Of a stretch of DNA of 64,000 nt, positions 54,072 through 64,000 are shown one piece after another. How positions within the stretch are numbered: position 1 is the stretch's first letter; every line of letters begins with the position of its first letter. Below the pieces are notes generated by a model. It saw nothing but the letters and a program-made list of their open reading frames with translations, made no database searches and was not told the DNA's origin. Both the position numbers and the translations under genes were made by a program. The stretch comes from Phialophora verrucosa. Its lineage: Eukaryota; Ascomycota; Eurotiomycetes; Chaetothyriales; Herpotrichiellaceae. Location of the stretch: positions 930,001 through 994,000 of the forward strand of contig MSED01000008.1 in the NCBI GenBank assembly GCA_002099365.1, written 5' to 3'.

Positions 54072-57000
54072 ATGTCTTCACCAGCAGCTGGCGGGACAGA
54101 CGATGCAGGCACAGATTCGCCGAAAGCAGCTCCGCAGAGACCACGCGCCCCCACGATCAGTATAGACGATTCCGCCGTTAATTCCCCTCAGACCTCCGAA
54201 GAACCTTCCAGCGCTGTTTCTGACAAGCCAGCACCGTTACCTCGAATACAGACATCAGGTCTGGACTCTGGCCCTACGCTGTCCTCGCCTTTCTCCGTAT
54301 CGCCGACAGACGTTCGCCCATCCTCCGACGCCGGGAACCGCGAGTCGAGGCCGACCTCCCCACATAACGTATCCTCACCTAGAGGCCATTTCCTTGATGG
54401 CGCTGCCCACAACTTCCTTGCCGTCCCGGGCTCAAGGCCTAGAGCCACATCGATGGAGTCCCAAAATTCGGCGTCCACGTCAGAATTCGGAGGCGAAACA
54501 CAGATAGCATCTACGCTTTCCGCTACGGACGACGTGCGGAAAAATTCCTTCAATAATAATGATGATGTGATCAACGATGCGGATGCACTGACACCGGATC
54601 CGGGCACAGAGGCGGATTTCACGGTCGAGAACAACCCCTTCGCATTTAGCCCTGGTCAACTGAATAAGATGATCAATCCCAAGAATCTGGCTGCTTTTCA
54701 CGCTCTTGGGGGTCTTGCGGGCCTGGAGAAAGGACTACGGACAAATCGACACAGCGGCTTGAGTGTCGACGAAGTGGGCTTAGAAGGCACAGTCGACTTC
54801 CGAGAAGCTGTCCAGGCTGGCGCCGAAGCCGAGGAACAGTTTGGGACTGTCAAGCGAACTACCACCGGCATGTCACTGACAGCAGCTGCGAAGACTTCAG
54901 ACAACTCGTTTGCCGACCGTAAGCGCGTCTTCAAGGATAATCGTCTACCCGAGAAGAAGGCCAAGACTTTCTGGCAACTTGCATGGATCGCTTACAACGA
55001 CAAAGTACTGATACTGCTTTCCGTAGCGGCCGTCATCTCGCTCGCTCTCGGAATATACCAGACTGTCAACCCTGCGCCGTCCGAAGCCCATGAAGCCAAA
55101 GTTCAATGGGTTGAGGGTGTGGCGATCATGGTTGCAATTTTCGTGGTGACTTTTGTGGGAGCGCTCAATGACTACCAGAAGGAGCGTCAGTTCGTCAAAT
55201 TGAATCGTAAGAAGGAAGAACGCTTTGTCAAGGTTATCCGCTCTGGGAAGTCCCAGGAAATCTCGGTCTATGATATCTTGGTTGGAGATGTGATGCATCT
55301 TGAGCCCGGAGATTTGATTCCCGTGGATGGTGTCTTTATCGACGGCCACAATGTGCGATGCGACGAGTCTTCTGCCACTGGAGAGTCTGATATCATTCGG
55401 AAGACGGCCGCCGACGATGTTTATCACGCCATTGAGAACCATCAAAACCTGAAGAAGATGGATCCATTCATTCTGTCCGGCGGGAAGGTCTCCGAGGGCG
55501 TCGGCACCTTCCTCGTCACTGCGACTGGTGTCAATTCGAGCTACGGCAAAACTTTGATGTCGCTACAGGATGAAGGTCAGACCACTCCACTACAGATGAA
55601 GCTGAATGTTCTTGCCGAGTATATCGCCAAACTTGGATTGGCTGCTGGTCTACTGTTGTTTGTGGTCCTCTTTATCAAATTCCTGGCCGAGCTCAAGAAC
55701 ATTGAAGGAGGCTCGCAGACCAAAGGCCAACGCTTCCTCCAAATCTTCATCGTTGCGGTCACCATCATCGTGGTTGCGGTTCCCGAGGGTCTGCCGCTGG
55801 CTGTCACGCTAGCCCTTGCTTTTGCCACTACGCGCATGCTGAAGGACAACAATCTCGTGCGTCTCTTGCGGGCTTGCGAAACTATGGGCAATGCAACCAC
55901 TGTGTGCTCTGACAAAACCGGGACACTGACACAGAACAAAATGACAGTCGTGGCGGGCACGCTGTCTACTGCTTCTAGATTTGGCGACAAACAGCAGCCG
56001 ATCAACTCGACAGCTGCGTCAGATGCCAAAATCTCGGGCTCTCCCGAAATCTCCAATGATGTCTCTGCTGCCGAGTTCTATGCAACGCTCTCCCAAGATA
56101 CCAAGGCACTGCTCAAGGATTCGATCATTCTCAACTCCACTGCGTTCGAAGGAGAAGAAGACGGCAAACATGTCTTTATCGGTTCCAAGACCGAGACGGC
56201 TCTCCTCCAATTTGTTGTTGATCATCTCCCGGTAGAATCGATTGGCGAAGAGCGAGCAAATGCTGACATCGCGCAAATGGTTCCCTTTGACTCCGGCCGC
56301 AAGTGTATGGCTGTGGTTATCAAGTTGGCTAATGGCAAATACCGCATGCTTGTCAAAGGCGCCTCGGAAATCCTGATATCGAAATGTACCAGAATTGTCA
56401 ACGACCCAACAAAGGAGTTGGTGGACTCGCCCATAACGTCGGACCAAGTGGAGACTCTCAACGGGATTGTAAGCAATTATGCATCTCGCTCTCTGCGTAC
56501 CATTGCCTTGCTTTACCGGGATTTCAACGAATGGCCACCACGGGGAGCAGCTCTTGCAGAAGATAAGAGGCAGGCGGACTTCGACAAGGTCTTCAAGGAT
56601 ATGATCTTCCTTGGCGTAGTCGGGATCCAGGATCCGCTGCGCCCAGGGGTAGAGAAAGCAGTTCGGGACTGTCAAATGGCTGGCGTTTTTGTCCGAATGG
56701 TCACCGGAGACAACATTATGACGGCGAAGGCCATTGCTACCGAGTGTGGTATCTTCACGTCTGGCGGCATCGCCATGGAAGGCCCAGTCTTCCGGAAATT
56801 GAGTTCCAAGCAGCTGACGCAGGTGATTCCACGCCTGCAGGTGCTTGCCAGATCAAGTCCGGACGACAAAAAGCTTCTTGTGGGCCACCTCAAGAAGCTC
56901 GGAGAAACGGTTGCCGTTACCGGTGATGGGACAAACGACGCACCCGCCCTCAAAACAGCAGATGTCGGCTTCTCCATGGGTATTGCAGGTACTGAAGTTG

Positions 57001-58440
57001 CCAAAGAAGCATCGGCCATCATTCTGATGGATGATAACTTTGCTTCGATCGTCAAAGCTATCTCCTGGGGCAGGACAGTCAATGACGCTGTCAAGAAGTT
57101 TTTACAAGTAAGGCCCAGCACCCCGTCTGACTACCTATCACGTCTAATCCAATATACAGTTCCAGATTACGGTCAACATTACTGCAGTTTTCCTCACATT
57201 CATCTCCGCCGTTGCCAACGATGAGGAGAACTCGGTATTGACTGCCGTACAACTTCTATGGGTCAACTTGATCATGGATACTTTCGCCGCTCTGGCACTC
57301 GCGACCGATCCACCTTCAGATTCTATACTGAAAAGACGGCCGGAACCAAAATCGGCCCCACTGATCACCATCACAATGTGGAAGATGATCATCGGGCAGT
57401 CGATATACCAGCTCGTGGTGACGCTTGTCCTGTACTTTGCCGGCAACAGTATCCTGTCCTATCAAACTCCAGGCGAGAAAGACCGACTTCACAGCACGAT
57501 CTTCAACACATTTGTTTGGATGCAAATTTTCAACCAGTACAATTCCCGACGGTTGGACAACAAATTCAACATCTTCGAGGGTGTGCTGCGCAACTACTGG
57601 TTTATCGGAATCCAGTTCCTCATCGTCGGAGGGCAGATCTTGATCATGTTCGTCGGAGGACAGGCTTTCTCGATCAACCGCATCAACGGCCCGCAATGGG
57701 GGTATTCCCTTGTGTTAGGCGCGCTCTCAGTGCCTATGGCAGTCATAATACGATTGATACCCGACGAATTGTTTGCAAGGTTGATACCACCTATGCCTAG
57801 AAGAAAGAAGCGTGGTCCGGAATTTGTGCTCGAAGACGACGAGAAAGTGCAGTGGAATCCAGCGCTAGAAGACATTCGAGAAGAGCTGCAATTCCTGAAG
57901 AGGATCCGAGGCGGACGCATCTCAGAGCTGACATACAAGCTGCAACATCCGAAAGACGCATTTCGTCCACGATCCCGAAGCCCATCGCGGTCCCGCTCGA
58001 ATAGCGAATTGCCGCAGACCCCAGATGGAGAACCAGCTGTGGTGGAGACATTGACAGGATCGCCGTCTAGTCCAGAGAAAGCAAAGCGACGGGCGAGATC
58101 AAGCTCGAACTCGGTCTTCGGTCCGGCTACGGCTATGGCAGGCATCATTGCAGGCAGCGTTGCTGGAGGATGGTCCCCCATTGAAAGACGGCCAGAAGAA
58201 CAAGAAACAGTGCGGTTCACGCGGTCCCGATCACACTCCGGTGTTGAGGGAACAGCAGGGATGGAAATCCATCCTGCAACGCCAGCAGAAGACCCTGTCT
58301 TTGCACGAACAGCTCCCAAATCTGGAGTTCCTCCTAGCCAGGATCCCGAACTCGCGCCTCACTTCGAACACGCGCCACCTCACAGTCCTTCAGCTCGATC
58401 AAAAGGTTCACATTCACGAAGTCCCTCCTCCACCGTTTGA
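54072..58440 (+). CDS. PMC1: P-type Ca2+-ATPase, PMC1/PMCA type
   Basis: Two exons, 54072-57107 and 57160-58440 (52-nt intron), giving 1438 residues. It uses ATP to pump Ca2+ out of the cytosol, in fungi usually into the vacuole. The N-terminal 270 residues are a long, Ser/Pro-rich disordered region, followed by the first membrane pair. The actuator-domain motif DESSATGESD comes next. PEGLPLAVTLALAF (M4 calcium site) precedes the phosphorylation motif CSDKTGTLTQNKM with D614. Also present are KGASE in the nucleotide domain, and the hinge GDGTNDAPALKTADVGFSM. The junction FLQ|FQITVNITAV restores M5, and QLLWVNLIMDTFAALALATD is M6. The C-terminus is long and rich in RS-type repeats (RPRSRSPSRSRS, then SPEKAKRRARSSS), likely phosphorylated and possibly auto-inhibitory or calmodulin-binding. 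It is longer than the yeast protein, mainly at both ends. Confidence 0.95.
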
Positions 58441-59280
58441 GCGCAATGATTCAATCCATGACAAAGTAAGCAATATATGGCCATCTTCAGCGACTCGCAA
58501 GTGGGCAAAGACCATGCCCCGGTCCTCGTGGCAATCACTCTCCAAATTTGCATTGTTTTTGAGGCTGCACGGCCGCCAATGCTGCCAGGAAATGGAGAGC
58601 TCCCCGGGCTGAAGTCACTCATTGCAGATTTCCCCGCTATGCCACACCGTCGCTCTAATCAGGCAGAATCGGCGAAGATATTTGGTGCTCGAGGCTGAGT
58701 GGGATGAGGGCCTTTTTCCAAATACAGGTTGCATTGTACAGGCACGCGATCCGGGTCGCCCGGAAGGCAGTGAAGACGGGCAGCAAATTCAAACGGGCGA
58801 CTGAGAATACGCGATTTGGCTCAGAAAGGAAATACGGGATACGGGATACGGGAGCCTCATAGCAGCCAAGCTGAGACGGAGGCAACAATGTCAAGTCAGG
58901 AATGAATCATGGAGCATCTTGTCTTGTCCACACAAGCATTCCTCGCCGTGTGTCGACGTAGCAAGTAACAATAATAGGATATGCTGAGAAGCAACAGCGC
59001 AGCAATGAGCACACTTGGTTCGTCCTCGAATGGTTTTCCAGGGGATGATTAATGGGTTCTTTGCCCCCGAGGCTAGCCCGTGAGGCTGTGAGCCGAGGTA
59101 CGCAGAGGGGCCAATCGCCGCCGCCAACTGCCACCGAAGATTCACGTCTGGGCCCCATAATTTCTGCGCTTCATACTCGACCATACCTCATCGCTGCATT
59201 GTTGAGGCCGAGTTTCGCACTTCGCTACGTCGTATCCGGCCGGCCTTCTGGCGGCGCGGATATCTAAGCCTTTGGACATC
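58441..59280. other. Intergenic region, no gene seen
   Basis: 840 bp between two plus-strand genes. A triple ATACGGG repeat occurs at about 58833-58853. Minus-strand frames near 58890-59180 have no recognisable domain. Confidence 0.4.
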
Positions 59281-60416
59281 ATGGCTTCATCAGGGCGGTC
59301 AACAATACATAAAATCTTCTTCTTCGCCGCTCGACCAAGTCCTGTTTTGAATTGGAGGCCGACTACCGCCACTGTTGCCGACTGCGCTTCTTGCTCCGTT
59401 GCATCTACATCTTTGCGATCTACCCTCACTCACAGGCCGATTCACACGACCACTGGCTTTTTATCGCCGTGGGCGGCAGCATTTGCTCGGGGGAAGGCCA
59501 CGACACATTTAAGAATACCAGGCAGAGCTGGGTCGAGTCCGTATTCTACAGGTGAGTCGAGTCTGACTACAGTGAGGTCCTACCGCGGACTGACGTGGTC
59601 TTTCAGTCGTTGTACACAACAGGGGACAAGCACGAGTACGTCGGACGATTAGCTTCCTCCTCATCAGCACGCTTTCTTTTGCCGTCGGCACCTACTTGGC
59701 CATCAACTACTCCTCCCCAGTCCTCCACCCTCTCATAATGGGGTCAATACCCTCAGACGCCGAGACTCTCGCCCTCTACACGCCTGACAACGACTTGGCA
59801 CGGGAAGTCGACGAACATATCAAGAATTGTGCCCTGGCACGATCGTTACGGTCGAATCCTGACTTTGTCGAGTCAAGACCGCATCTCAAAATCCCCGAGG
59901 AAGTGAGACAGCACAATCTGACAGCGGGCACGTTGTCCGGTCCCGGCATGATTGTGGTGCCGCCATACTATTTCAACGAGAAGGGCGGGAAATCCATGGT
60001 CCAGATATTCTACGTCGGCACCGATGTCTCGGGGCATCCGGGAATTGTGCACGGCGGCTTCTTGGCTACAATGCTTGACGAGGGCCTTGCGCGGTGCGCA
60101 TTCCCTGCCATGCCGAACAAGGTTGGCGTGACGGCCAATCTAAATATCAATTACCTGAAGCCCACAATGGCAGGACAGTTTTTGGTTCTGCGAGCAAAAA
60201 CGACAAAAGTCGAGGGCCGCAAGGCGTGGGCTGAGGGCTGGATTGAGAGTTTGGAGGTTCCTGAGGGGGAGGAGCCTGTGAAATTGGTAGAGGCCAGCGC
60301 TTTGTTTGTTGAGCCGAAACATGCCAAGGTACGTCTCGAAGTCCTGTTGGAGCATCGAATTGACGACTGACACTACATTGCAGGTGTTGAAATCCCTTTA
60401 TAGGGTGGCGTCATAA
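59281..60416 (+). CDS. Membrane-anchored mitochondrial thioesterase-superfamily (hotdog) protein, FMP10-like
   Basis: Three exons, 59281-59551, 59607-60328 and 60384-60416 (introns both 55 nt), giving 341 residues. The first exon encodes a basic, Ser/Thr-rich presequence (LRSTLTHRPIHTTTG). It is followed by a membrane segment, TISFLLISTLSFAVGTYLAI. The body is a single hotdog fold of the PaaI/4HBT type: GMIVVPPYYFNEKGGKSM, the active-site loop HPGIVHGGFLATMLDEGLAR and ANLNINYLKPTMAGQFLVL. Such enzymes hydrolyse acyl-CoA thioesters. The last exon is 11 codons including the stop (VLKSLYRVAS). Unspliced, the frame would end 17 codons later with an unrelated tail. Fungal proteins of this layout are often called FMP10-like; the acyl substrate is unknown. 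Confidence 0.83.
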
Positions 60417-60560
60417 GAACCCACAGGTCGGCTTCTTCGTTTTGATGAGCGTTCAGACGGAATTTTGCAAGAGGGTGTTCACAAAGATGATAGACTTTGC
60501 ATGGCGGAGTATACAATGGCATTGCAATATAGAGGGGTGGTCGACTGCGGAATACCCACC

Positions 60561-60570
60561 GGGGGGGGGG
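60561..60570 (+). repeat. G10 homopolymer
   Basis: Ten consecutive G residues about 145 bp after the thioesterase stop. It may be a length-variable site or a sequencing-sensitive run. Confidence 0.85.
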
Positions 60571-61765
60571 TCCAGATCGATATCGGTGTGACATGATTTC
60601 TGTCAACAAGGCTGCGGCGAAATAACTGCAAATATGTGCGCCTTGTGTGTAAACAGAGGTTGAACTGTGGATGCAGGATGTGCGTATTCTAATCGATCTA
60701 TGTGTTGACCAAAAGATCAAGCGTCCGCGGCATCTTGCCACCGACACTCTCGGGGTGCTGAAAAGCCTTGCGGACTGTCGTGATTCCATGGTTTCATGTC
60801 GCAAAGCCTCGCGAGTCAGGTTGGCAACCAGCGAGCCGGCATGTTGCCGCCCCGCCTGGACGCTGAACCGGCTTCGAGCAAGGCCCACACGATGATTAGT
60901 GTTTTCGAATCATCGCGAGTCGAGAGGGAGAAAGTGAGGATCCTGCTCTCAGTTGCCATATCGGGCACAAATCAGCAACGTCAATGCGACTTGGCGCAAG
61001 GTCCACGAGACACTCGATGTCAGGTTACTATTGCACCATTTCTATTCGTCCACGTTCAATATCAGACTCGAAGGGTGGAAATGCGCCGACCCCACCGCTT
61101 GCGGACCCCTGACGGCATTTACAGCTTGCAGGCTGCGGTGGCATGATCAGTCAGGATCACTCCAGGTGGCATGAAGAAAATGGCTGCAGTGACTACCCCA
61201 GTGAACTCGTGTTCGCTTCCACACTCGCCGCGGATCACCCCATTTCCAGTCTTGCTGGAGGGGCATATGACCATAAGAACATTGAGCCTCAGGTTCGCCG
61301 GTGGCAGTTGTTGTCAAGGGATGAGTACGAGTACATAGCATGGGTACTCTGGTGTTTCTCGAAGCCTCTACAAGGACTATCGATGGGTCTCAGGATCCTC
61401 GAGACTCTTCGAGAAACGAATCACATTGCGACTAAAGCCTATTGTGTCGTCAATCCGTCGATACCGAGGGATCGCAATGGAAAATGCGTCTGCTGGAGGG
61501 TCTTCGCTGGGCCTTGCCCGAACTGCATGTTCCGTCTTCGCTGGGGCTAGCTGGATGCGGCAGTGTTGAGGACCAGCTCCAATCCAAGTCTGCCAATGGC
61601 GAGCATTGCAATAAATCCATCTGTGCCTAGACGCCGATTTCCGGCGGGGGCTTATGCCCTAGACGCATTCTGGACATGGATAGCGAGGGGAAAGTACCTG
61701 CCTTTGGGGACATGTTTATGAGGGGCACCTTTCACTTCCAATTCACCCGTGTCTCTCATGGCTTG

Positions 61766-61850
61766 TTATAAGCCGCGGGGTAGTTTTCTCGTCTGTCGTC
61801 TTCTCTCTTGCCCTCCCTCACCTCACTCTCTTCGATCTTTCTCATCGTCC
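61766..61850 (+). promoter_or_regulatory. katG core promoter: TATA-like element and CT-rich tract
   Basis: TTATAAG at 61766-61772, followed by a strongly C/T-rich tract from about 61783 to 61850, just upstream of the ATG at 61872. CT-rich stretches near transcription starts are typical of highly expressed filamentous-fungal genes. The element is inferred, not proven. Confidence 0.5.
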
Positions 61851-61871
61851 TATCAGAAAAGAACCGCAGAT

Positions 61872-64000
61872 ATGTCTTCAGGTCCGGCTCAGTGCCCCAT
61901 GCGGGAGTCCAACATCGGTGGCGGCGGTACTCGCAACCGTGACTGGTGGCCCAACGACTTGAAAACAAACATCCTCCGACAGCACACTCCTGTCACCAAC
62001 CCTCTGGGCAAAGACTTCGACTATGCCGCAGCCTTCAAGAGCTTGGACTACGAGGGCCTCAAGAAAGACCTCCGCAAGTTGATGACCGACTCGCAGGACT
62101 GGTGGCCCGCCGACTTCGGTCACTATGGTGGCCTCTTCGTCCGCATGGCCTGGCACAGTGCTGGGACATACCGTGTCTCGGACGGCCGCGGCGGCGGTGG
62201 CCAAGGTCAACAACGTTTCGCCCCTCTGAACAGCTGGCCCGACAACGTCAGCTTGGACAAGGCCCGTCGCCTGCTGTGGCCCATTAAGCAGAAGTATGGC
62301 AACAAGATCTCCTGGGCTGACCTCATACTCCTCACCGGTAACGTCGCTCTCGAAGATATGGGCGTCAAGACCTTTGGTTTCGCGGGTGGCCGACCTGACA
62401 CCTGGGAGGCTGACGAGTCCGTCTACTGGGGTGGCGAGACCACGTGGCTGGGCAACGACGTCCGTTACTCCCAGGGCCACAAGGGTATTGAAGGCAAAGG
62501 CGTGGTTGATTCCGATGAGCACAAGAGAGACTACAAGGATATTCACACTCGAGATCTCGAGGAACCGCTTGCAGCCGCCCATATGGGTTTGATCTACGTG
62601 AACCCAGAAGGACCCGACGGTATCCCCGATCCTGTCGCCTCAGGCAGAGATATCCGTACCACATTCGGACGCATGGCCATGAACGATGAGGAGACTGTTG
62701 CCTTGATTGCCGGTGGCCACGCTTTCGGCAAGACCCACGGTGCTGCGCCTTCAGAGAATGTCGGTAAGGAACCGGCAGACGCTCCGCTCGAGCAACAAGG
62801 TCTCGGCTGGCAAAACAAGTATGGCCGAGGCAACGGTCCTGACACCATCACCAGTGGTTTGGAAGTCATCTGGACCTCGACTCCCACCAAGTGGAGCAAC
62901 AAATACCTCGAGTACCTGTTCAAGTACGAATGGGAGCTCACCAAGAGCCCTGCCGGCGCCAACCAATGGGTTGCTAAGACGAACGACGAGATCATCCCTG
63001 ACGCCTACGACCCCAACAAGAAGCACAAGCCTAGGATGTTGACATCCGACCTTGCTCTTCGCTTCGACCCGGCCTACGAGAAGATCTCGCGCCGCTTCCT
63101 CGAACACCCAGACGAGCTCCACGACGCCTTCTCGCGTGCCTGGTTTAAGCTTCTGCACCGCGACATGGGCCCTCGATCTCGCTGGCTCGGTCCTGAAATC
63201 CCATCCGAGGTGCTGATCTGGGAAGACCCTCTTCCTCCTCGCTCTGGTCCCATCATCGACGACAAGGATATTGCTGATCTGAAGCAAAAGATCCTGGCGA
63301 CCGGCATTCAATCTCAAGAACTCATCACTACCGCCTGGGCCTCGGCTTCCACATTCCGTGGCAGTGACAAGCGTGGCGGCGCCAACGGTGCTCGCATTCG
63401 TCTCGAACCCCAGAAGAAGTGGCGAGTCAACAATCCCCAGCAGTTGGCTCAGGTTCTGGGCGCCTTGGAGAAGGTCCAGTCAGACTTCAACGGCTCCGCA
63501 AGTGGCGGCAAGAAGGTGTCCCTCGCAGATCTAATTGTGCTGGCGGGCACCGCTGCTGTAGAAAAGGCTGCTGGCATCCCTGTCGCATTCACACCTGGCC
63601 GCACCGATGCCACGCAAGAGCAGACCGACGTCCAGTCATTCGAGCACTTGGAGCCCGTTGTCGATAGTTTCCGCAACTACGGCAAGGGCACATCCCGTGT
63701 CCGATCGGAGCAGTTCCTCATCGACAAGGCTCAATTGCTCAACCTCTCGGCGCCTGAGATGGTTGTGTTGCTCGGTGGTCTCCGCGTCCTTAACACCAAC
63801 TGGGATAACTCTTCACACGGTGTCTTCACCAAGAATCCTGGCCAGCTGACCAACGACTTCTTCGTCAATCTCCTCGACATGAGCACTGCCTGGAAAGCAA
63901 CCAGCAGTGACCAAGAACTGTACGAGGGTTCCGACAGGAAGACTGGTGCAAAGAAATGGACCGCTACTCGTCACGACCTCGTTATCGGATCTCACGCTGA
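61872..64000 (+). CDS. katG: Catalase-peroxidase (KatG), 5' part, cut by the window end
   Basis: An uninterrupted frame of about 709 residues that runs off the right edge; the family is about 740 long, so only about 30 residues are missing. It is a haem enzyme that removes H2O2 by catalase and peroxidase activity. The distal site VRMAWHSAGTYR supplies R91, W94 and H95. Y242 in GLIYVNPEGPDG and M268 in FGRMAMNDEE complete the Met-Tyr-Trp adduct needed for catalase activity. The proximal haem ligand is H283 in GGHAFGKTHG. The second, inactive half repeats the fold from about residue 440 (ITTAWASASTFRGSDKRGGA). No signal peptide is present, so it should be a cytosolic KatG1-type. Fungal katG genes are held to derive from bacteria by ancient transfer; the lack of introns here agrees with that. 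Confidence 0.96.
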   Translation, partial: MSSGPAQCPMRESNIGGGGTRNRDWWPNDLKTNILRQHTPVTNPLGKDFDYAAAFKSLDYEGLKKDLRKLMTDSQDWWPADFGHYGGLFVRMAWHSAGTYRVSDGRGGGGQGQQRFAPLNSWPDNVSLDKARRLLWPIKQKYGNKISWADLILLTGNVALEDMGVKTFGFAGGRPDTWEADESVYWGGETTWLGNDVRYSQGHKGIEGKGVVDSDEHKRDYKDIHTRDLEEPLAAAHMGLIYVNPEGPDGIPDPVASGRDIRTTFGRMAMNDEETVALIAGGHAFGKTHGAAPSENVGKEPADAPLEQQGLGWQNKYGRGNGPDTITSGLEVIWTSTPTKWSNKYLEYLFKYEWELTKSPAGANQWVAKTNDEIIPDAYDPNKKHKPRMLTSDLALRFDPAYEKISRRFLEHPDELHDAFSRAWFKLLHRDMGPRSRWLGPEIPSEVLIWEDPLPPRSGPIIDDKDIADLKQKILATGIQSQELITTAWASASTFRGSDKRGGANGARIRLEPQKKWRVNNPQQLAQVLGALEKVQSDFNGSASGGKKVSLADLIVLAGTAAVEKAAGIPVAFTPGRTDATQEQTDVQSFEHLEPVVDSFRNYGKGTSRVRSEQFLIDKAQLLNLSAPEMVVLLGGLRVLNTNWDNSSHGVFTKNPGQLTNDFFVNLLDMSTAWKATSSDQELYEGSDRKTGAKKWTATRHDLVIGSHA

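Larger units (their letters stand above)
60417..61871. other. Intergenic region with katG promoter
   Basis: About 1.45 kb. A G10 homopolymer lies at 60561-60570. A 135-codon frame at 61143-61550 (cysteine-rich end CVCWRVFAGPCPNC) has no recognisable domain and is not called. The katG promoter elements are listed separately. Confidence 0.4.

Noticed and set aside
61143..61550. A 135-codon frame ending in a cysteine cluster
   Set aside because: No recognisable domain; the cysteines are few and the codon pattern is not convincing. Could be revisited with RNA data.

Overview
The window is nuclear DNA of a filamentous ascomycete (Pezizomycotina). Evidence: genes on both strands with many 43-108 nt GT-AG introns carrying CTRAY-type branch points; a seven-intron beta-tubulin gene; a Clr5-domain protein; fungal RRN6, NUP84 and SUMO orthologues; a GH15 glucoamylase with a starch-binding domain; and a fungal catalase-peroxidase. 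I cannot fix the order; Eurotiomycetes (including Chaetothyriales) or Dothideomycetes would fit. There are no viral, plasmid or intact transposon genes.

Layout. 0-9.2 kb: a membrane protein, the mitochondrial branched-chain keto-acid dehydrogenase E2, a PI-PLC-X phosphodiesterase, a PRISE-type reductase lying between two copies of a short degenerate repeat, and an unknown protein. 9.4-15.3 kb: a 62/63-bp minisatellite, then a five-exon gene for a 1730-residue SNF2-like helicase with a GC-AG intron. 16.0-16.2 kb: an initiator tRNA-Met gene broken by three introns. 16.9-21.1 kb: the Pol I core factor RRN6 and a small lysine-rich protein. 21.7-25.1 kb: a 2OG-Fe(II) dioxygenase facing a stand-alone adenylation enzyme, a possible remnant of secondary metabolism. 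26-33 kb: Clr5 protein, glucoamylase, SUMO. 33.4-42.4 kb, all minus strand: beta-tubulin, P5C dehydrogenase, an MpaB-like oxygenase and a succinyl-CoA-ligase-like alpha-beta fusion. 43-52 kb: a disordered protein, the small CX9C protein CMC4 with a 13-nt micro-exon, NUP84, a CHORD-like zinc protein and a cyanamide hydratase-like HD protein. 54-64 kb: a PMC1-type Ca2+-ATPase, a membrane-anchored thioesterase and the 5' part of katG, which runs off the end.

Most genes are ordinary housekeeping ones and show no joint pathway. The exceptional feature is the initiator tRNA gene at 15998-16180. Removing a 12-nt intron at the canonical 37/38 site and two 49-50-nt introns that look like pre-mRNA introns (GTGAGT donor, CTAAY branch point, AG end), one in the D-arm and one in the T-loop, leaves a perfect 72-nt initiator tRNA with every stem paired. 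Pol III would have to read an internal B box that an intron interrupts, and the tRNA would need both tRNA-type and apparently spliceosome-type splicing.

All exon-intron models were made by hand from reading frame, splice-site consensus and remembered family conservation; no search or alignment was run.
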